Assembly (NCBI GenBank): GCA_020249285.1
Contig: JADCFX010000016.1
Location: 1 to 50,204, forward strand
Reading direction: 5' to 3'
Length of the DNA: 50,204 nt
Source: Roseomonas sp.
GTDB taxonomy: Bacteria; Pseudomonadota; Alphaproteobacteria; Acetobacterales; Acetobacteraceae
In this document: piece after piece, positions 33,643-42,439 of the stretch
Layout: each line of letters starts with the position of its first letter
Position numbering within the stretch: position 1 is the stretch's first letter
The notes under the pieces: generated by a model
Database searches by the model: none
Told to the model about the DNA's origin: nothing
Seen by the model: only the letters and a program-made list of their open reading frames with translations
Position numbers and translations under genes: made by a program

Positions 33643-35379
33643 TCAGCCCCGCGCCTTCTCAATAAGCTGTCCTTCTTCCACGCGCAAAATACGGTCATGG
33701 AAGCGCGCCACCGCCGGGCGATGCGCAATCGAAACCATGGTCAGCCCAGGTACTGCGCGCTTCAGCCTTTCATACATGGCTTCCTCCGCTTCCGGGTCCA
33801 GGCTTGCGGTGGCTTCATCCAGGAAAAGCCAATCCGGGCGCTGCAAAAAAGCGCGGGCGAAGGATAGCCTTTGCTGTTCGCCGCCCGAAAGTCTTTGGCC
33901 CCAGCTATCAGCTTCATCCAAGCGCGCCGCGAAATGGCCAAGCCCCGCTTCATTGAGCGCGGCAAGAACTTCAGCATCGCTGAAGCGCACCTCATCTTCC
34001 GGGTAGCAAACGGCGCGCTTCAGGGTACCAAGCGGCAGATAAGGGCGTTGCGGCAGAAACAGAACGCGCGCATTCTGTGGCAGTGAAATACTGCCGCTGC
34101 CAAAGGGCCAAATGCCGGCAATGGCGCGAAACAGCGTGGATTTGCCTGAACCCGAAGGGCCATTGATCAGCACCGCTTCGCCAGGCGTGACCGTCATCTC
34201 TGCGCCGCTCAGCAACACGCGCCCATCAGGCAGTGAGAGTGTAATATCTCTCAACGTAAGCTCGTTCGCTGTAGCCTTGCCTGAACGCGGCCCGCCATCC
34301 GCTTCACGTGCCTTGGCGACCGCCTGGGTAAAGCCGGAAAGCCGTTCAACTGTGGCGCGCCATTCGGTCAGGCGCGCGTAATTCTCAACAAACCAGGAAA
34401 GCGCGCCTTGCACCTGGCCAAAGGCGCTGCTGGTCTGGATAAGCCCACCAAGCGGCAGGCGCCCCGCGAAATAAGCCGGCGCCGCAACCACAATTGGGAA
34501 GATGGACGCCACCTGCCCATAGCCCGCGGTGAAGAAAGTCAGGCGCTTGGTGGCGCGCATAATGTCCCACCAATTCAGCATCAACTTGCCGAAGCGCTGC
34601 GTGAGGCCGCGTTTCTCATCAGCCTCCCCACCATAAAGCGCAACACCTTCGGTATTCTCGCGAAAGCGCACCAAGGCATAGCGGAAATCCGCTTCCAAAC
34701 GCTGCTGGTTGAAATTGAGCGTGATCAGCGGCCGCCCAATCAAATGCGCCAGCCAGGTGCCAAGCAGCGCATAGATCAACGCCACCCAGACCATATAGCC
34801 AGGAATTTCGACGCCAAAAACAGTGATGGATCCGGAAAGGGACCATAACACCAGAATGAAGGACCCAAGTGTCACGATGGAATTGAGCAAGCCAATGCCG
34901 AGCGAAAGCGTATCTTCCACAAACAACCGCGCATCATCAGCGATGCGCTGATCAGGATTATCCATATAGGGATCGGTCAGTGCCATCCGGTAATAGGCGC
35001 GATCAGAAAGCCATTCGGTCAGATACACATCAGTCAGCCAGCGCCGCCAACGCATTTGCAGGGCTTGGCGCAGATAAAGCTGATACACTGCGATCAGGAT
35101 ATAAAGCGCGGCGACAAGCACAAAGCCCGGCAGTAGCCCCTCGGCTTCCGTACGATGCCAGCTGAAAAGCAACGCGATGAAGCCATCCCAATCCTTATTC
35201 TCCAGTGTATTGTAGAAGGCGCGCTGCCAGAAAGTGAGCAGCACTGTCATGCCCACCAGTGAAAGATTGAGCGTGATCACCACCGCCAGCAGCAAGCGCG
35301 CGCGCCAGCGCTCCTCACTCCGCCAAAAGGGGGCGATTAGCGCCCAGGCTTCGGCAATGAAGGTGACAATCCAGCGCAT
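33643..35379 (-). CDS. SbmA/BacA-like ABC transporter, permease-ATPase fusion
   Basis: A 578-residue exporter-type half transporter. Membrane helices span about residues 25-220 and 285-340, and the loop RENTEGVALYGGEADE is typical of the SbmA/BacA and ABCD-like membrane domain. The ATPase domain has Walker A GPSGSGKST (407-415), signature LSGGEQQ (497-503) and Walker B WLFLDE (517-522). Homologues of this shape (YddA, Rv1819c, BacA-related) move cobalamin, fatty acyl or peptide substrates. The ATG at 35377-35379 was chosen because it starts just after the upstream DUF1499 gene ends (10-base gap), whereas longer frames run into that gene. Last gene of the seven-gene minus-strand run. Confidence 0.87.
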   Translation of the reverse strand: MRWIVTFIAEAWALIAPFWRSEERWRARLLLAVVITLNLSLVGMTVLLTFWQRAFYNTLENKDWDGFIALLFSWHRTEAEGLLPGFVLVAALYILIAVYQLYLRQALQMRWRRWLTDVYLTEWLSDRAYYRMALTDPYMDNPDQRIADDARLFVEDTLSLGIGLLNSIVTLGSFILVLWSLSGSITVFGVEIPGYMVWVALIYALLGTWLAHLIGRPLITLNFNQQRLEADFRYALVRFRENTEGVALYGGEADEKRGLTQRFGKLMLNWWDIMRATKRLTFFTAGYGQVASIFPIVVAAPAYFAGRLPLGGLIQTSSAFGQVQGALSWFVENYARLTEWRATVERLSGFTQAVAKAREADGGPRSGKATANELTLRDITLSLPDGRVLLSGAEMTVTPGEAVLINGPSGSGKSTLFRAIAGIWPFGSGSISLPQNARVLFLPQRPYLPLGTLKRAVCYPEDEVRFSDAEVLAALNEAGLGHFAARLDEADSWGQRLSGGEQQRLSFARAFLQRPDWLFLDEATASLDPEAEEAMYERLKRAVPGLTMVSIAHRPAVARFHDRILRVEEGQLIEKARG

Positions 35380-35389
35380 GGCGCGGCGC

Positions 35390-35830
35390 CTAGCCCGCGC
35401 GCAGCGCTGATTCCAGCGCTTCAAGCCAAGCCATCACGCGGGCGCGATTGACGCCCATATCCGACCAGCCAATCAGGCTGCGCGAATAGAGCCAAAGCCC
35501 GGTGCCGCCCGCAACGGGTGCTGCTTCTGCCACAACAATATCCGGGTAATTCATGAGCGCGCTGCGCACCACCCATTGCGCCTGGTTGCGCGCCGGAAAA
35601 CGCGCGAGGGGAAAGGTGCGCGGCATGCTGGCCGCAACACGATCCAAAGCCGCCATCACCGCTTCCAGTGAAGCGGGCAGCGGGTCTCGGTGCAGATGCC
35701 CCTGACCAGGTGCGACACTTGGCGTCAGAAGGCAGGTATTGGGCGAGGGGGGCAATTGCAGTGTGGCGAAATCAAGCGGCGTCGGTGCTGGAACGCCTTC
35801 GGCACCACGCGAAAATAGGCTGGAGATCAT
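35390..35830 (-). CDS. DUF1499 protein
   Basis: A 146-residue protein of the DUF1499 family, recognised from PSPNTCLLTP near residue 28 and the C-terminal RSLIGWSDMGVNRARVMAWL. Function is unknown. There is no obvious signal peptide or membrane segment. Its ATG overlaps the stop of the DUF3253 gene by four bases (35827-35830), and the ABC transporter follows after ten bases, so translation is coupled on both sides. Confidence 0.8.
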   Translation of the reverse strand: MISSLFSRGAEGVPAPTPLDFATLQLPPSPNTCLLTPSVAPGQGHLHRDPLPASLEAVMAALDRVAASMPRTFPLARFPARNQAQWVVRSALMNYPDIVVAEAAPVAGGTGLWLYSRSLIGWSDMGVNRARVMAWLEALESALRAG

Positions 35831-36072
35831 GATGTGGCCCTCAAGCGAATGACGCCCCGCATGTCATCGGGGTTGATGGGTTTGCCCTTGCGCAGGATTT
35901 CAATCTTGCCCTGGCGCGCCAAATCAGCGGCGACCTTTCGCACCGGCCCCAGCAAGGGTCGCCAATTCTCAGCGGAAACAGCGCGCGCCACATCGGTGGG
36001 GCAGAGGCTTTTTTCAGGCCCGCGCTCAGCGGCAATGCGCAACATGGCAGCGGTGATGGCTTCGATATTCAT
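35827..36072 (-). CDS. DUF3253 small winged-helix-like protein
   Basis: An 81-residue protein with the DUF3253 pattern: GPEKSLCPTDVARAV, the WRPLLGPVRKVAADLARQGKI helix-turn, then RKGKPINPDD and GVIRLR at the end. The predicted layout of three helices and a small wing resembles DNA-binding folds, but no function is known. The ATG at 36070-36072 is chosen because it overlaps the preceding stop by four bases. A TTG at 36084 would add four residues. It lies in the middle of the overlapping minus-strand run. Confidence 0.8.
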   Translation of the reverse strand: MNIEAITAAMLRIAAERGPEKSLCPTDVARAVSAENWRPLLGPVRKVAADLARQGKIEILRKGKPINPDDMRGVIRLRATS

Positions 36073-36656
36073 GGCGCGATCCAATCAACGGTAAGCTTGC
36101 CCGCCTCATCCCAGATGAAGCGCGCGCGTTGATGCCCAGCAGCGGCCAACCAAAGCCATTCCAGTCGGTGAAAACCAATCACCACCGCAGCGAAATGCGG
36201 CCGGCCAATGTCGCTATCCTGCGGCGCGGCGGGCGGTGCGGCAACAATGGCACTAGGCGCATCGGGGGCGGCATAGCACATACGACTGCTGGATCGGCTG
36301 GCGGCCCAAGCGGCATCGGCCACCGCATCATCCAGATGCAATGCCGCGCGGCCCGCGACGCGAATCTGGATATGCAAGGCAGCGTCATAGAAATGCATCA
36401 TCACGCGGCCATCACGCGCCATGCCGCGCGCCTTGTCGCTGCGGCGGTCAGTATGGAAGCGCAGGCTGCGCGCATCCGCATCAAAGCCGCGCAGCACCAC
36501 GGTACGCAGGCTTGGCGCACCCGCATCATCCAGGCTCGCAAGCGTTGGGGTGTGCAAGGGGCTGCGCCGATCCGGTACGGCATTGGCCAGCAGTCGAAAG
36601 GCTTCTTGCAGGCTGGCCGACAAATCATCGGCGAAGGCGGGCCGAGGCGGCTTCAT
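36069..36656 (-). CDS. pyridoxamine 5'-phosphate oxidase-like FMN-binding protein
   Basis: A 195-residue split-barrel flavoprotein of the PNPOx-like (Alr4036-type) family. FMN contacts are predicted around SLRTVVLRGFDADARSL and FHTDRRSDKARGM. A central ALHIQIRVAGRAAL strand and the tail QRARFIWDEAGKLTVDWIAP follow the family pattern. The substrate-binding R-x-H of true PdxH is not evident, so it is probably not the vitamin B6 enzyme. It may be an FMN-dependent oxidase or reductase. Both ends overlap neighbours by four bases. Confidence 0.8.
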   Translation of the reverse strand: MKPPRPAFADDLSASLQEAFRLLANAVPDRRSPLHTPTLASLDDAGAPSLRTVVLRGFDADARSLRFHTDRRSDKARGMARDGRVMMHFYDAALHIQIRVAGRAALHLDDAVADAAWAASRSSSRMCYAAPDAPSAIVAAPPAAPQDSDIGRPHFAAVVIGFHRLEWLWLAAAGHQRARFIWDEAGKLTVDWIAP

Positions 36657-37624
36657 GCAAGCACCTTGGCGGCAAGCGCCGCGCCGCTATCCCAAGCCGC
36701 TTCCGCGCGCCCGCCAATGCAGCCATCGCTGGCACAGCCAATGCGTGCTGTTGCGTCCCAAAGGCATGGCTCGCCCAAGGGCGCTTCCAGCAGCGAATAG
36801 CGCCAGCGATGCGCCACCGCCATGAAGGGTGCGGGCAAGGGTGTTGCGCTGAAGCCCGCCAGCGCCGCCAGTAGGGGTTGCGCGATGGCGTCCGCAGGCA
36901 ACTCTAGATGCGCGCGAGTCCATGCCGGGCCAGCCTGGATCACCCAATTTTCTTGACCCGCATCGCGCCCAGGCTTGGCGGAATCCCGCGCCGCCCAGCC
37001 AATGGCATGCGCTTCAGGGCGAAGCGTCTCCCGCAAGGCCAGCGGCGCATTGAAGGCGGCCATCACGGTCCAGCACGGCGCGTAGCGAATGGTGGCGAGT
37101 GCTTCATGCAAACCAGGCGCGGTATGGCCCAAAACCTCGCGTGCTTGCGTGGCCGGCATGGTCAGCAGCACTGCGGTAAAGGGGCCGGCTTCTTCCGGCG
37201 CGACATCAGGCAAGGGCTGACCCGGGCGCACCAGCCGCGCATCCCAATGGCGCAGTATCCAGGCGCCGGGGCTGCCCCTGATTTGCCCGACATGGCGGGA
37301 AGCCACGCAGGGCATGGCACCCAGCAAGGCGCGCGGCACGGCGGACATGGAAGGCACGCCAACGCGCCGCGCCACATCCGGCCAGGGTGCGGTTCCAGCT
37401 TCAGCCAAGGCAGCCGCGAAGCCCGCGCCCTCGGCACGCAGATATTGCGCGCCATGATCGAATTGCAGCTTACGCCCTTCAGCGTCAATGCGCCGCGTTG
37501 CCAAGCGCCCGCCCGGGCCGCGGCCCTTGTCAAAAATCGTGAGAGCATGGCCCTGCGCCATCAATACGCGCGCGGCGGAAATGCCCGCCAGACCAGCGCC
37601 GATAATGGCAATCGGCAGCGCCAC
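36653..37624 (-). CDS. renalase-like FAD-dependent NAD(P)H oxidoreductase
   Basis: A 323-residue flavoprotein with the amine-oxidase/renalase layout: IAIIGAGLAGISAARVL at the start, DKGRGPGGRLATRRI, then FDHGAQYLRAE. The C-terminal flavin site is near WRYSLLEAPLGEP and GCIGGRAEAAWDSG. Renalase-type enzymes repair misreduced NAD(P)H isomers. This is a reasonable guess but not proven for bacterial homologues. The start is a GTG at 37622-37624 that shares one base with the DUF924 stop. No nearby ATG preserves the Rossmann motif. It overlaps the PNPOx-like gene by four bases. Confidence 0.82.
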   Translation of the reverse strand: MALPIAIIGAGLAGISAARVLMAQGHALTIFDKGRGPGGRLATRRIDAEGRKLQFDHGAQYLRAEGAGFAAALAEAGTAPWPDVARRVGVPSMSAVPRALLGAMPCVASRHVGQIRGSPGAWILRHWDARLVRPGQPLPDVAPEEAGPFTAVLLTMPATQAREVLGHTAPGLHEALATIRYAPCWTVMAAFNAPLALRETLRPEAHAIGWAARDSAKPGRDAGQENWVIQAGPAWTRAHLELPADAIAQPLLAALAGFSATPLPAPFMAVAHRWRYSLLEAPLGEPCLWDATARIGCASDGCIGGRAEAAWDSGAALAAKVLA

Positions 37625-38196
37625 TAGAAGCCACCCCCCGCATCAAGCCAGGCCTGTTCCGCCGGCGAGGAAACCCGCCCCAGCGCAGCATTGCGATGCG
37701 GAAAGCGTCCGAATCGCTGGATCACCACGCGATGCCGCCAAGCGTAATCAATCGCGCCATTTTCCTGCGCATGATGCGGGATATCCCGCAAGCCTTCGAA
37801 TAGCGCGACTGACAAATCCTGATCCGCGAGCGATTCACTATGCTCAAAGGGCAGATAGACAAAAGGCTTCTCGAAAGAACCAAGCTTGAGGTCAAAGCGC
37901 TTTTCCAGCACGGCGGCGCGCGCAATGGCGCGGGCATGCGCATCACTCGCGAAGGCCTCGGCGCTGCCGCGCAAGACATTGCGCGGGAATTGATCCAGTA
38001 GGATCAGCAGCGCCAGGGCGCCTTCGGGCGTTTCAGCCCAGGCATCGAAAGCGCCTTCACGCGCCGGGCGGATCAGCGCGCCGAAACGCTCGCGGATTTC
38101 CGAATCGAAAGCATCATTCTTTTGGAACCAGATCGGGCGAGAGGCATCGCGGCCTTCGGCGAACCAGAAGTCGAGAATAGCTTCAGCGTCGCTCAT
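37624..38196 (-). CDS. DUF924 protein
   Basis: A 190-residue all-helical protein of the DUF924 family (TPR-like fold), seen from ILDFWFAEGRDASRPIWFQKND, LILLDQFPRNVLRGSAEAF, KPFVYLPFEHSES and the last HRNAALGRVSSPAEQAWL. Function is unknown. The ATG at 38194-38196 was chosen because it matches the family start and overlaps the preceding stop by four bases. The frame remains open upstream into the dehydrogenase gene without family similarity. Confidence 0.87.
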   Translation of the reverse strand: MSDAEAILDFWFAEGRDASRPIWFQKNDAFDSEIRERFGALIRPAREGAFDAWAETPEGALALLILLDQFPRNVLRGSAEAFASDAHARAIARAAVLEKRFDLKLGSFEKPFVYLPFEHSESLADQDLSVALFEGLRDIPHHAQENGAIDYAWRHRVVIQRFGRFPHRNAALGRVSSPAEQAWLDAGGGF

Positions 38197-41108
38197 GACA
38201 AGGCGCGGTCCAAAAGCCGCACGGAATGAATTGCCTCTCGCCCGCCAAGATCGCCGATTTGGTGTCGGCAGGACGTGCCATCGGCGATGATGAAATCCCC
38301 GGACCCCGCCGCGCGCACCACGGGCAACAGAGAAAGTTCCGCCATCGCCTTGGATGCCTCCTGGCTTTCTGCCTGATAACCAAAAGCCCCCGCCATGCCG
38401 CAGCAGGAAGATGTGATGGGCTTCACCGTAACGCCCGGGATACGCTTCAGCAGCGCGACCGCCGCCGGAAAGGCACCGAAAGCCTTTTGGTGGCAATGGC
38501 CATGGATATGCACGGTAACCTCCATTTGCTTGAAAGGCAGCGCCGGCTTGTCGCGTTCCAGCAATTCGCTCAGCAACACGGCGCGCGCGGCCAAGGCACG
38601 GCTTTCTTCGCCGGGCAGGAGCGCCAGGAATTCATCGCGCAAAGTCGTCAGCGATGAAGGTTCAATACCGACCACTGGGGATGTAAAGGGCTTGAGCGCT
38701 GCAATCACCCGGCGCGCTTCAGTGCGCGCTTCATCCACCATGCCAGCGGCGAGTAGCGTGCGGCCTTCATCCAAGGGGCGCATGCCACGCGGCGGGCGGG
38801 CCACGGCGGGGTCATAACCGGCAGCACGCAACACGCGGATCGCGGCGCGCAGATTTTCCGGCTCAAAATAGCGGTTGAAGGCATCGGGCAGCAGGATCAC
38901 CTCGCCTGCCCTGCCATCGGGTGCTCGCACTTCCCAATCATGAAAGGCATCACCGCGAAAACGCGGCAAAGGCCGCTCCGCCGCCAAGCGCAGCATGCTT
39001 TGCGTCAGCGCCGGCAGGCCGGGGATCATGTCGCGCAGATTGAACAGAATCGGCGCCATGGAAGCGAAGCGGGCAATACGCGGCAGGCGCGCAATGAGGC
39101 GTTCGCGCAAAGGCACGCCATGGCGCTTGGCGCGCGCGGCCAAAGCCTCGATCTTCATGCGCGCCATGTCCACGCCGGTTGGGCATTCGCGCTTGCAGCC
39201 CTTGCAGGAAACACACAGCGCCATGGCGGCAGCGACTTCATCCCCCGCCAGCGCATCCGGCCCCAATTGACCCGTGAGTGCCAGGCGCAGCGTATTCGCC
39301 CGCCCGCGCGTTAAGTGCTGTTCGTCGCGCGTGGCGCGATAGGATGGGCACATGACATTGGCATCAAACTTCCGACAGGTGCCGTTGTTGTTGCACATCT
39401 CAACGGCGCTCAGCAGGCCGCCCAAAGGCCCCGGATAATCAGACCAATCCAGCGCAGGCGTTATCGCCGCATCGGCGGCGTAATCCGGCCCATAGCGAAA
39501 CAGCGAACGATCATCCATGCGCGGCGGGCGTGTGATGCGATTTGGGTTCAGCAAACCGCGCGGGTCAAACGCGTCCTTCACTTCTTCAAAGGCAGTAACG
39601 ATGCGGTCCCCAAACATCGGGCGATGGAATTCAGACCGCACAATGCCATCCCCATGTTCGCCGGAATGGCTGCCCTTATATTCGCGCACCAGCGCGAAGC
39701 ATTCCTCGGCAATGGCGCGCATTTTCTGAACTTCCGCGCCGTCCTTCATGTTCAGCACAGGCCGCACATGCAGGCACCCCACGGAAGCATGCGCATACCA
39801 GGTGCCCTTGGTGCCGTGCTTGGCGAAAACCTCATTCAGTCTTTCGGTGTAATCAGCCAGATCATCCAGCCCCACCGCGCAATCTTCAATGAAGGAAACC
39901 GGTTTTCCATCCCCCTTCATGGACATCATGATGTTCAAACCCGCTTCGCGCACTTCCGCAATCGCAGCCTGAAAACCCGCATCGGTCGCGCGCACCACCT
40001 GGCCGGGATGGCCAAGATCCGCCATCGTTTCGTCAAGCCGCGCCAAATCGCGCAGCAGGGGGCCATCTTCCTGCCCATGGAATTCCACGATCAGCAGGCT
40101 ATCCGGTTCACCGATCAGCATTTTGTCGATGGTGGCGCGATAGATCGGAATGGAACGCCCCAGATCAATCATGGTGCGATCCACCAATTCCACTGCTTCC
40201 GGCATCAGCGAAACCAGGTGCTTCGATGCCTCCATCGCCTTGCGGAAGCTCGGGAATTGACAAATGCCCAAAACCTTGCGCGGCTTGATCGGCCATAGCT
40301 TCAAATCCAGCGCCGCCGAAAAGGCCAAGGTCCCCTCAGACCCCACCAGCAGCCGGGCCAGATTGCCACGCCCCGCGGCCCGCGCCGCCGGCGTCAGCGC
40401 TTCGATATTGTAGCCCCCCACGCGGCGGAGCTGTTCCGGGAAGCGGGCGGCGATCTCCTCAGCCTCCCGCGCACCAAGCGCGCGCAGGCGCTGGATCAGA
40501 TCAGCAATGCCGCCCGGCACTTCCGCGCCCAGATTATCCGGCAGATCGCCAAAGCGGAACCGAGACCCATCCGCCAGCAGCGCATCAATCGCCAGCACAT
40601 TATCCGCCATCAGCCCGTAGCGGATGGATTTGGACCCGCAGGAATTATTCGCCGCCATGCCGCCAATGGTGCAGCGCTGCCAGGTGGAAGGGTCCACCGG
40701 GTAGAAAACGCCCTGCGCCTTCAGCGCGTCATTCAAGGCGCCAAGCGTAATGCCCGGTTCCACCCGCGCGATACCCCCCTTGGCATCCACTTCCAGCACG
40801 CGCCTCAGGTATTTCGTGCAATCCAGCACCAAAGCGCGGTTGACCGTCTGCCCGCATTGGCTGGTGCCGCCACCCCTTGGCAGGATCGGCACCTCTTCTT
40901 CCCGGCAAATGGCGAGCGCCGCTTCCACATCAGCGATGGAACGCGGCACCACTACCCCGATCGGTTCCTGCTGGTAGATAGACGCATCCGTGGCATAGCG
41001 ACCGCGATCGGCAGGGCGGAACAGCACCTCGGCGTCGGTCTCGCGGCGAAGGCGGGCGGCCAGACGGGGGTCTCCGGGGGCGATGCGGCCAGGGGGCAGG
41101 GCATTCAT
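38193..41108 (-). CDS. FAD-linked oxidase with C-terminal Fe-S/CCG domain (YdiJ, D-2-hydroxyacid dehydrogenase type)
   Basis: A 971-residue fusion enzyme. The N-terminal half is a PCMH-type FAD domain (PILPRGGGTSQCGQTVN, PSTWQRCTIGGMAANNSCGS, LVGSEGTLAF) and an FAD-oxidase C domain with HSGEHGDGI. The C-terminal half has an Fe-S segment LCVSCKGCKRECPTGVDM and a cysteine-rich CCG pair, seen as HGHCHQKAF and SSCCGMAGAFGY. Homologues oxidise D-2-hydroxyglutarate, D-lactate or glycolate and pass electrons to quinone or a carrier. It is full length for the YdiJ group. It heads the overlapping minus-strand run and is divergent from a glyoxylate-type aminotransferase, which favours a hydroxyacid/glyoxylate link. 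Confidence 0.9.
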   Translation of the reverse strand: MNALPPGRIAPGDPRLAARLRRETDAEVLFRPADRGRYATDASIYQQEPIGVVVPRSIADVEAALAICREEEVPILPRGGGTSQCGQTVNRALVLDCTKYLRRVLEVDAKGGIARVEPGITLGALNDALKAQGVFYPVDPSTWQRCTIGGMAANNSCGSKSIRYGLMADNVLAIDALLADGSRFRFGDLPDNLGAEVPGGIADLIQRLRALGAREAEEIAARFPEQLRRVGGYNIEALTPAARAAGRGNLARLLVGSEGTLAFSAALDLKLWPIKPRKVLGICQFPSFRKAMEASKHLVSLMPEAVELVDRTMIDLGRSIPIYRATIDKMLIGEPDSLLIVEFHGQEDGPLLRDLARLDETMADLGHPGQVVRATDAGFQAAIAEVREAGLNIMMSMKGDGKPVSFIEDCAVGLDDLADYTERLNEVFAKHGTKGTWYAHASVGCLHVRPVLNMKDGAEVQKMRAIAEECFALVREYKGSHSGEHGDGIVRSEFHRPMFGDRIVTAFEEVKDAFDPRGLLNPNRITRPPRMDDRSLFRYGPDYAADAAITPALDWSDYPGPLGGLLSAVEMCNNNGTCRKFDANVMCPSYRATRDEQHLTRGRANTLRLALTGQLGPDALAGDEVAAAMALCVSCKGCKRECPTGVDMARMKIEALAARAKRHGVPLRERLIARLPRIARFASMAPILFNLRDMIPGLPALTQSMLRLAAERPLPRFRGDAFHDWEVRAPDGRAGEVILLPDAFNRYFEPENLRAAIRVLRAAGYDPAVARPPRGMRPLDEGRTLLAAGMVDEARTEARRVIAALKPFTSPVVGIEPSSLTTLRDEFLALLPGEESRALAARAVLLSELLERDKPALPFKQMEVTVHIHGHCHQKAFGAFPAAVALLKRIPGVTVKPITSSCCGMAGAFGYQAESQEASKAMAELSLLPVVRAAGSGDFIIADGTSCRHQIGDLGGREAIHSVRLLDRALS

Positions 41109-41199
41109 TCTTCAGGGTCCAAAAACATCATCTGCACGGGTGGTCTTGGCATGAATGGGGGGTTTCGCCCATGTAGAGGCCACAAACAAGGATTCCACC

Positions 41200-42384
41200 A
41201 TGGCTTATTTCCAATCCAAGCCCGTTGCCGGGCGTCATTTCCTGCAAATTCCGGGGCCAAGCAATGTGCCGGACCGCGTGCTGCGCGCGATAGACAATCC
41301 CACCATGGACCATCGCGGCCCGGATTTTGGCATCTTCGGCAAGGCTTTGCTGGAAAAGACACGCCATGTCTTCAAGACCCAAGGCCCGGTGGTAATCTAC
41401 CCCGCCAGCGGCACCGGCGCCTGGGAAGCGGCGCTTGTCAATACGCTTTCGCCCGGCGACCGCGTGCTGATGTGCGAAACCGGCTGGTTCGCCCATCTTT
41501 GGGATGAAATGGCGACGCGCCTTGGGATCGTGACGGATTTCGTGAAAACCGATTGGCGCCGCGGCGCCGATGTGGAAGCCATTGAAGCGCGGCTCCGCGA
41601 AGACAAGGCGCATACCATCAAGGCCGTCGCCGTGGTCCATAATGAAACCAGCACCGGCGCCACATCTCGCATTGGCGAAGTGCGTCGTGCGATGGATGCG
41701 GTGGGGCATCCGGCACTTTTGCTGGTGGATACCATTTCCTCACTCGGGTCCATGGATTATCGGCATGATGAGTGGGGCGTGGATGTTACCGTATCGGGCT
41801 CGCAAAAGGGGCTGATGCTGCCGCCGGGGCTTTCCTTCAACGCCATCAGCGCCAAGGCACTGAAAGCGAGTGACACGGCCAAGCTGCCGCGCAGCTTCTG
41901 GGATTGGAAGCCGATGCTCGCTTCCAACGCCACGGGCTATTTCCCCTATACGCCGGCCACCAATCTTTTGTACGGGCTGGATACGGCGGTGGATATGCTG
42001 CTGGAAGAAGGGCTGGATAACGTCTTTGCCCGGCATGATAAGCACGCAGAAGCCGCGCGCCGCGCCGTGCGCCATTGGGGCTTTGAGATTCAATGCGCCG
42101 ATCCGCGCCATTACTCATCAGTGCTGACCGCTGTGCGCCTGCCCGAAGGCCATAGCGCCAATGCGCTGCGCGCCACCATCCTTGAACGCTTCAACATGAG
42201 CCTAGGGAATGGCCTCGGCCAATTGAACGACCGCGTCTTCCGCATTGGCCATCTCGGTGATTTCGGCGATCTGCAACTGACCGGCACGCTGAGCGGCGTG
42301 GAGATGGGGCTGCGCGCCGCGGGTGTGCCGCATCAATCCGGCGGCGTGCAGGCGGCGATGGATTATTTGAGCGGGAATGCGTGA
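41200..42384 (+). CDS. class V aminotransferase, serine/alanine-glyoxylate type
   Basis: A 394-residue PLP enzyme. The N-terminus GRHFLQIPGPSNVPDRVLRA and the HRGPDF motif are those of serine-glyoxylate and alanine-glyoxylate aminotransferases. The PLP lysine is K203 in VSGSQKGLMLPPG, with the cofactor aspartate in LLVDTISSLGSMD. It would convert glyoxylate to glycine at the expense of serine or alanine. The ATG at 41200 has AAGGA upstream. The frame extends to 41155 without support. It is divergent from the hydroxyacid dehydrogenase, with a 91-base shared upstream region in which I saw no convincing operator. Confidence 0.9.
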   Translation: MAYFQSKPVAGRHFLQIPGPSNVPDRVLRAIDNPTMDHRGPDFGIFGKALLEKTRHVFKTQGPVVIYPASGTGAWEAALVNTLSPGDRVLMCETGWFAHLWDEMATRLGIVTDFVKTDWRRGADVEAIEARLREDKAHTIKAVAVVHNETSTGATSRIGEVRRAMDAVGHPALLLVDTISSLGSMDYRHDEWGVDVTVSGSQKGLMLPPGLSFNAISAKALKASDTAKLPRSFWDWKPMLASNATGYFPYTPATNLLYGLDTAVDMLLEEGLDNVFARHDKHAEAARRAVRHWGFEIQCADPRHYSSVLTAVRLPEGHSANALRATILERFNMSLGNGLGQLNDRVFRIGHLGDFGDLQLTGTLSGVEMGLRAAGVPHQSGGVQAAMDYLSGNA

Positions 42385-42439
42385 GGCGGTGCAGGCGTGA
42401 TTTGTTGTGGCGGGTCACGTTCTATTTTGAAGGCGCTGC

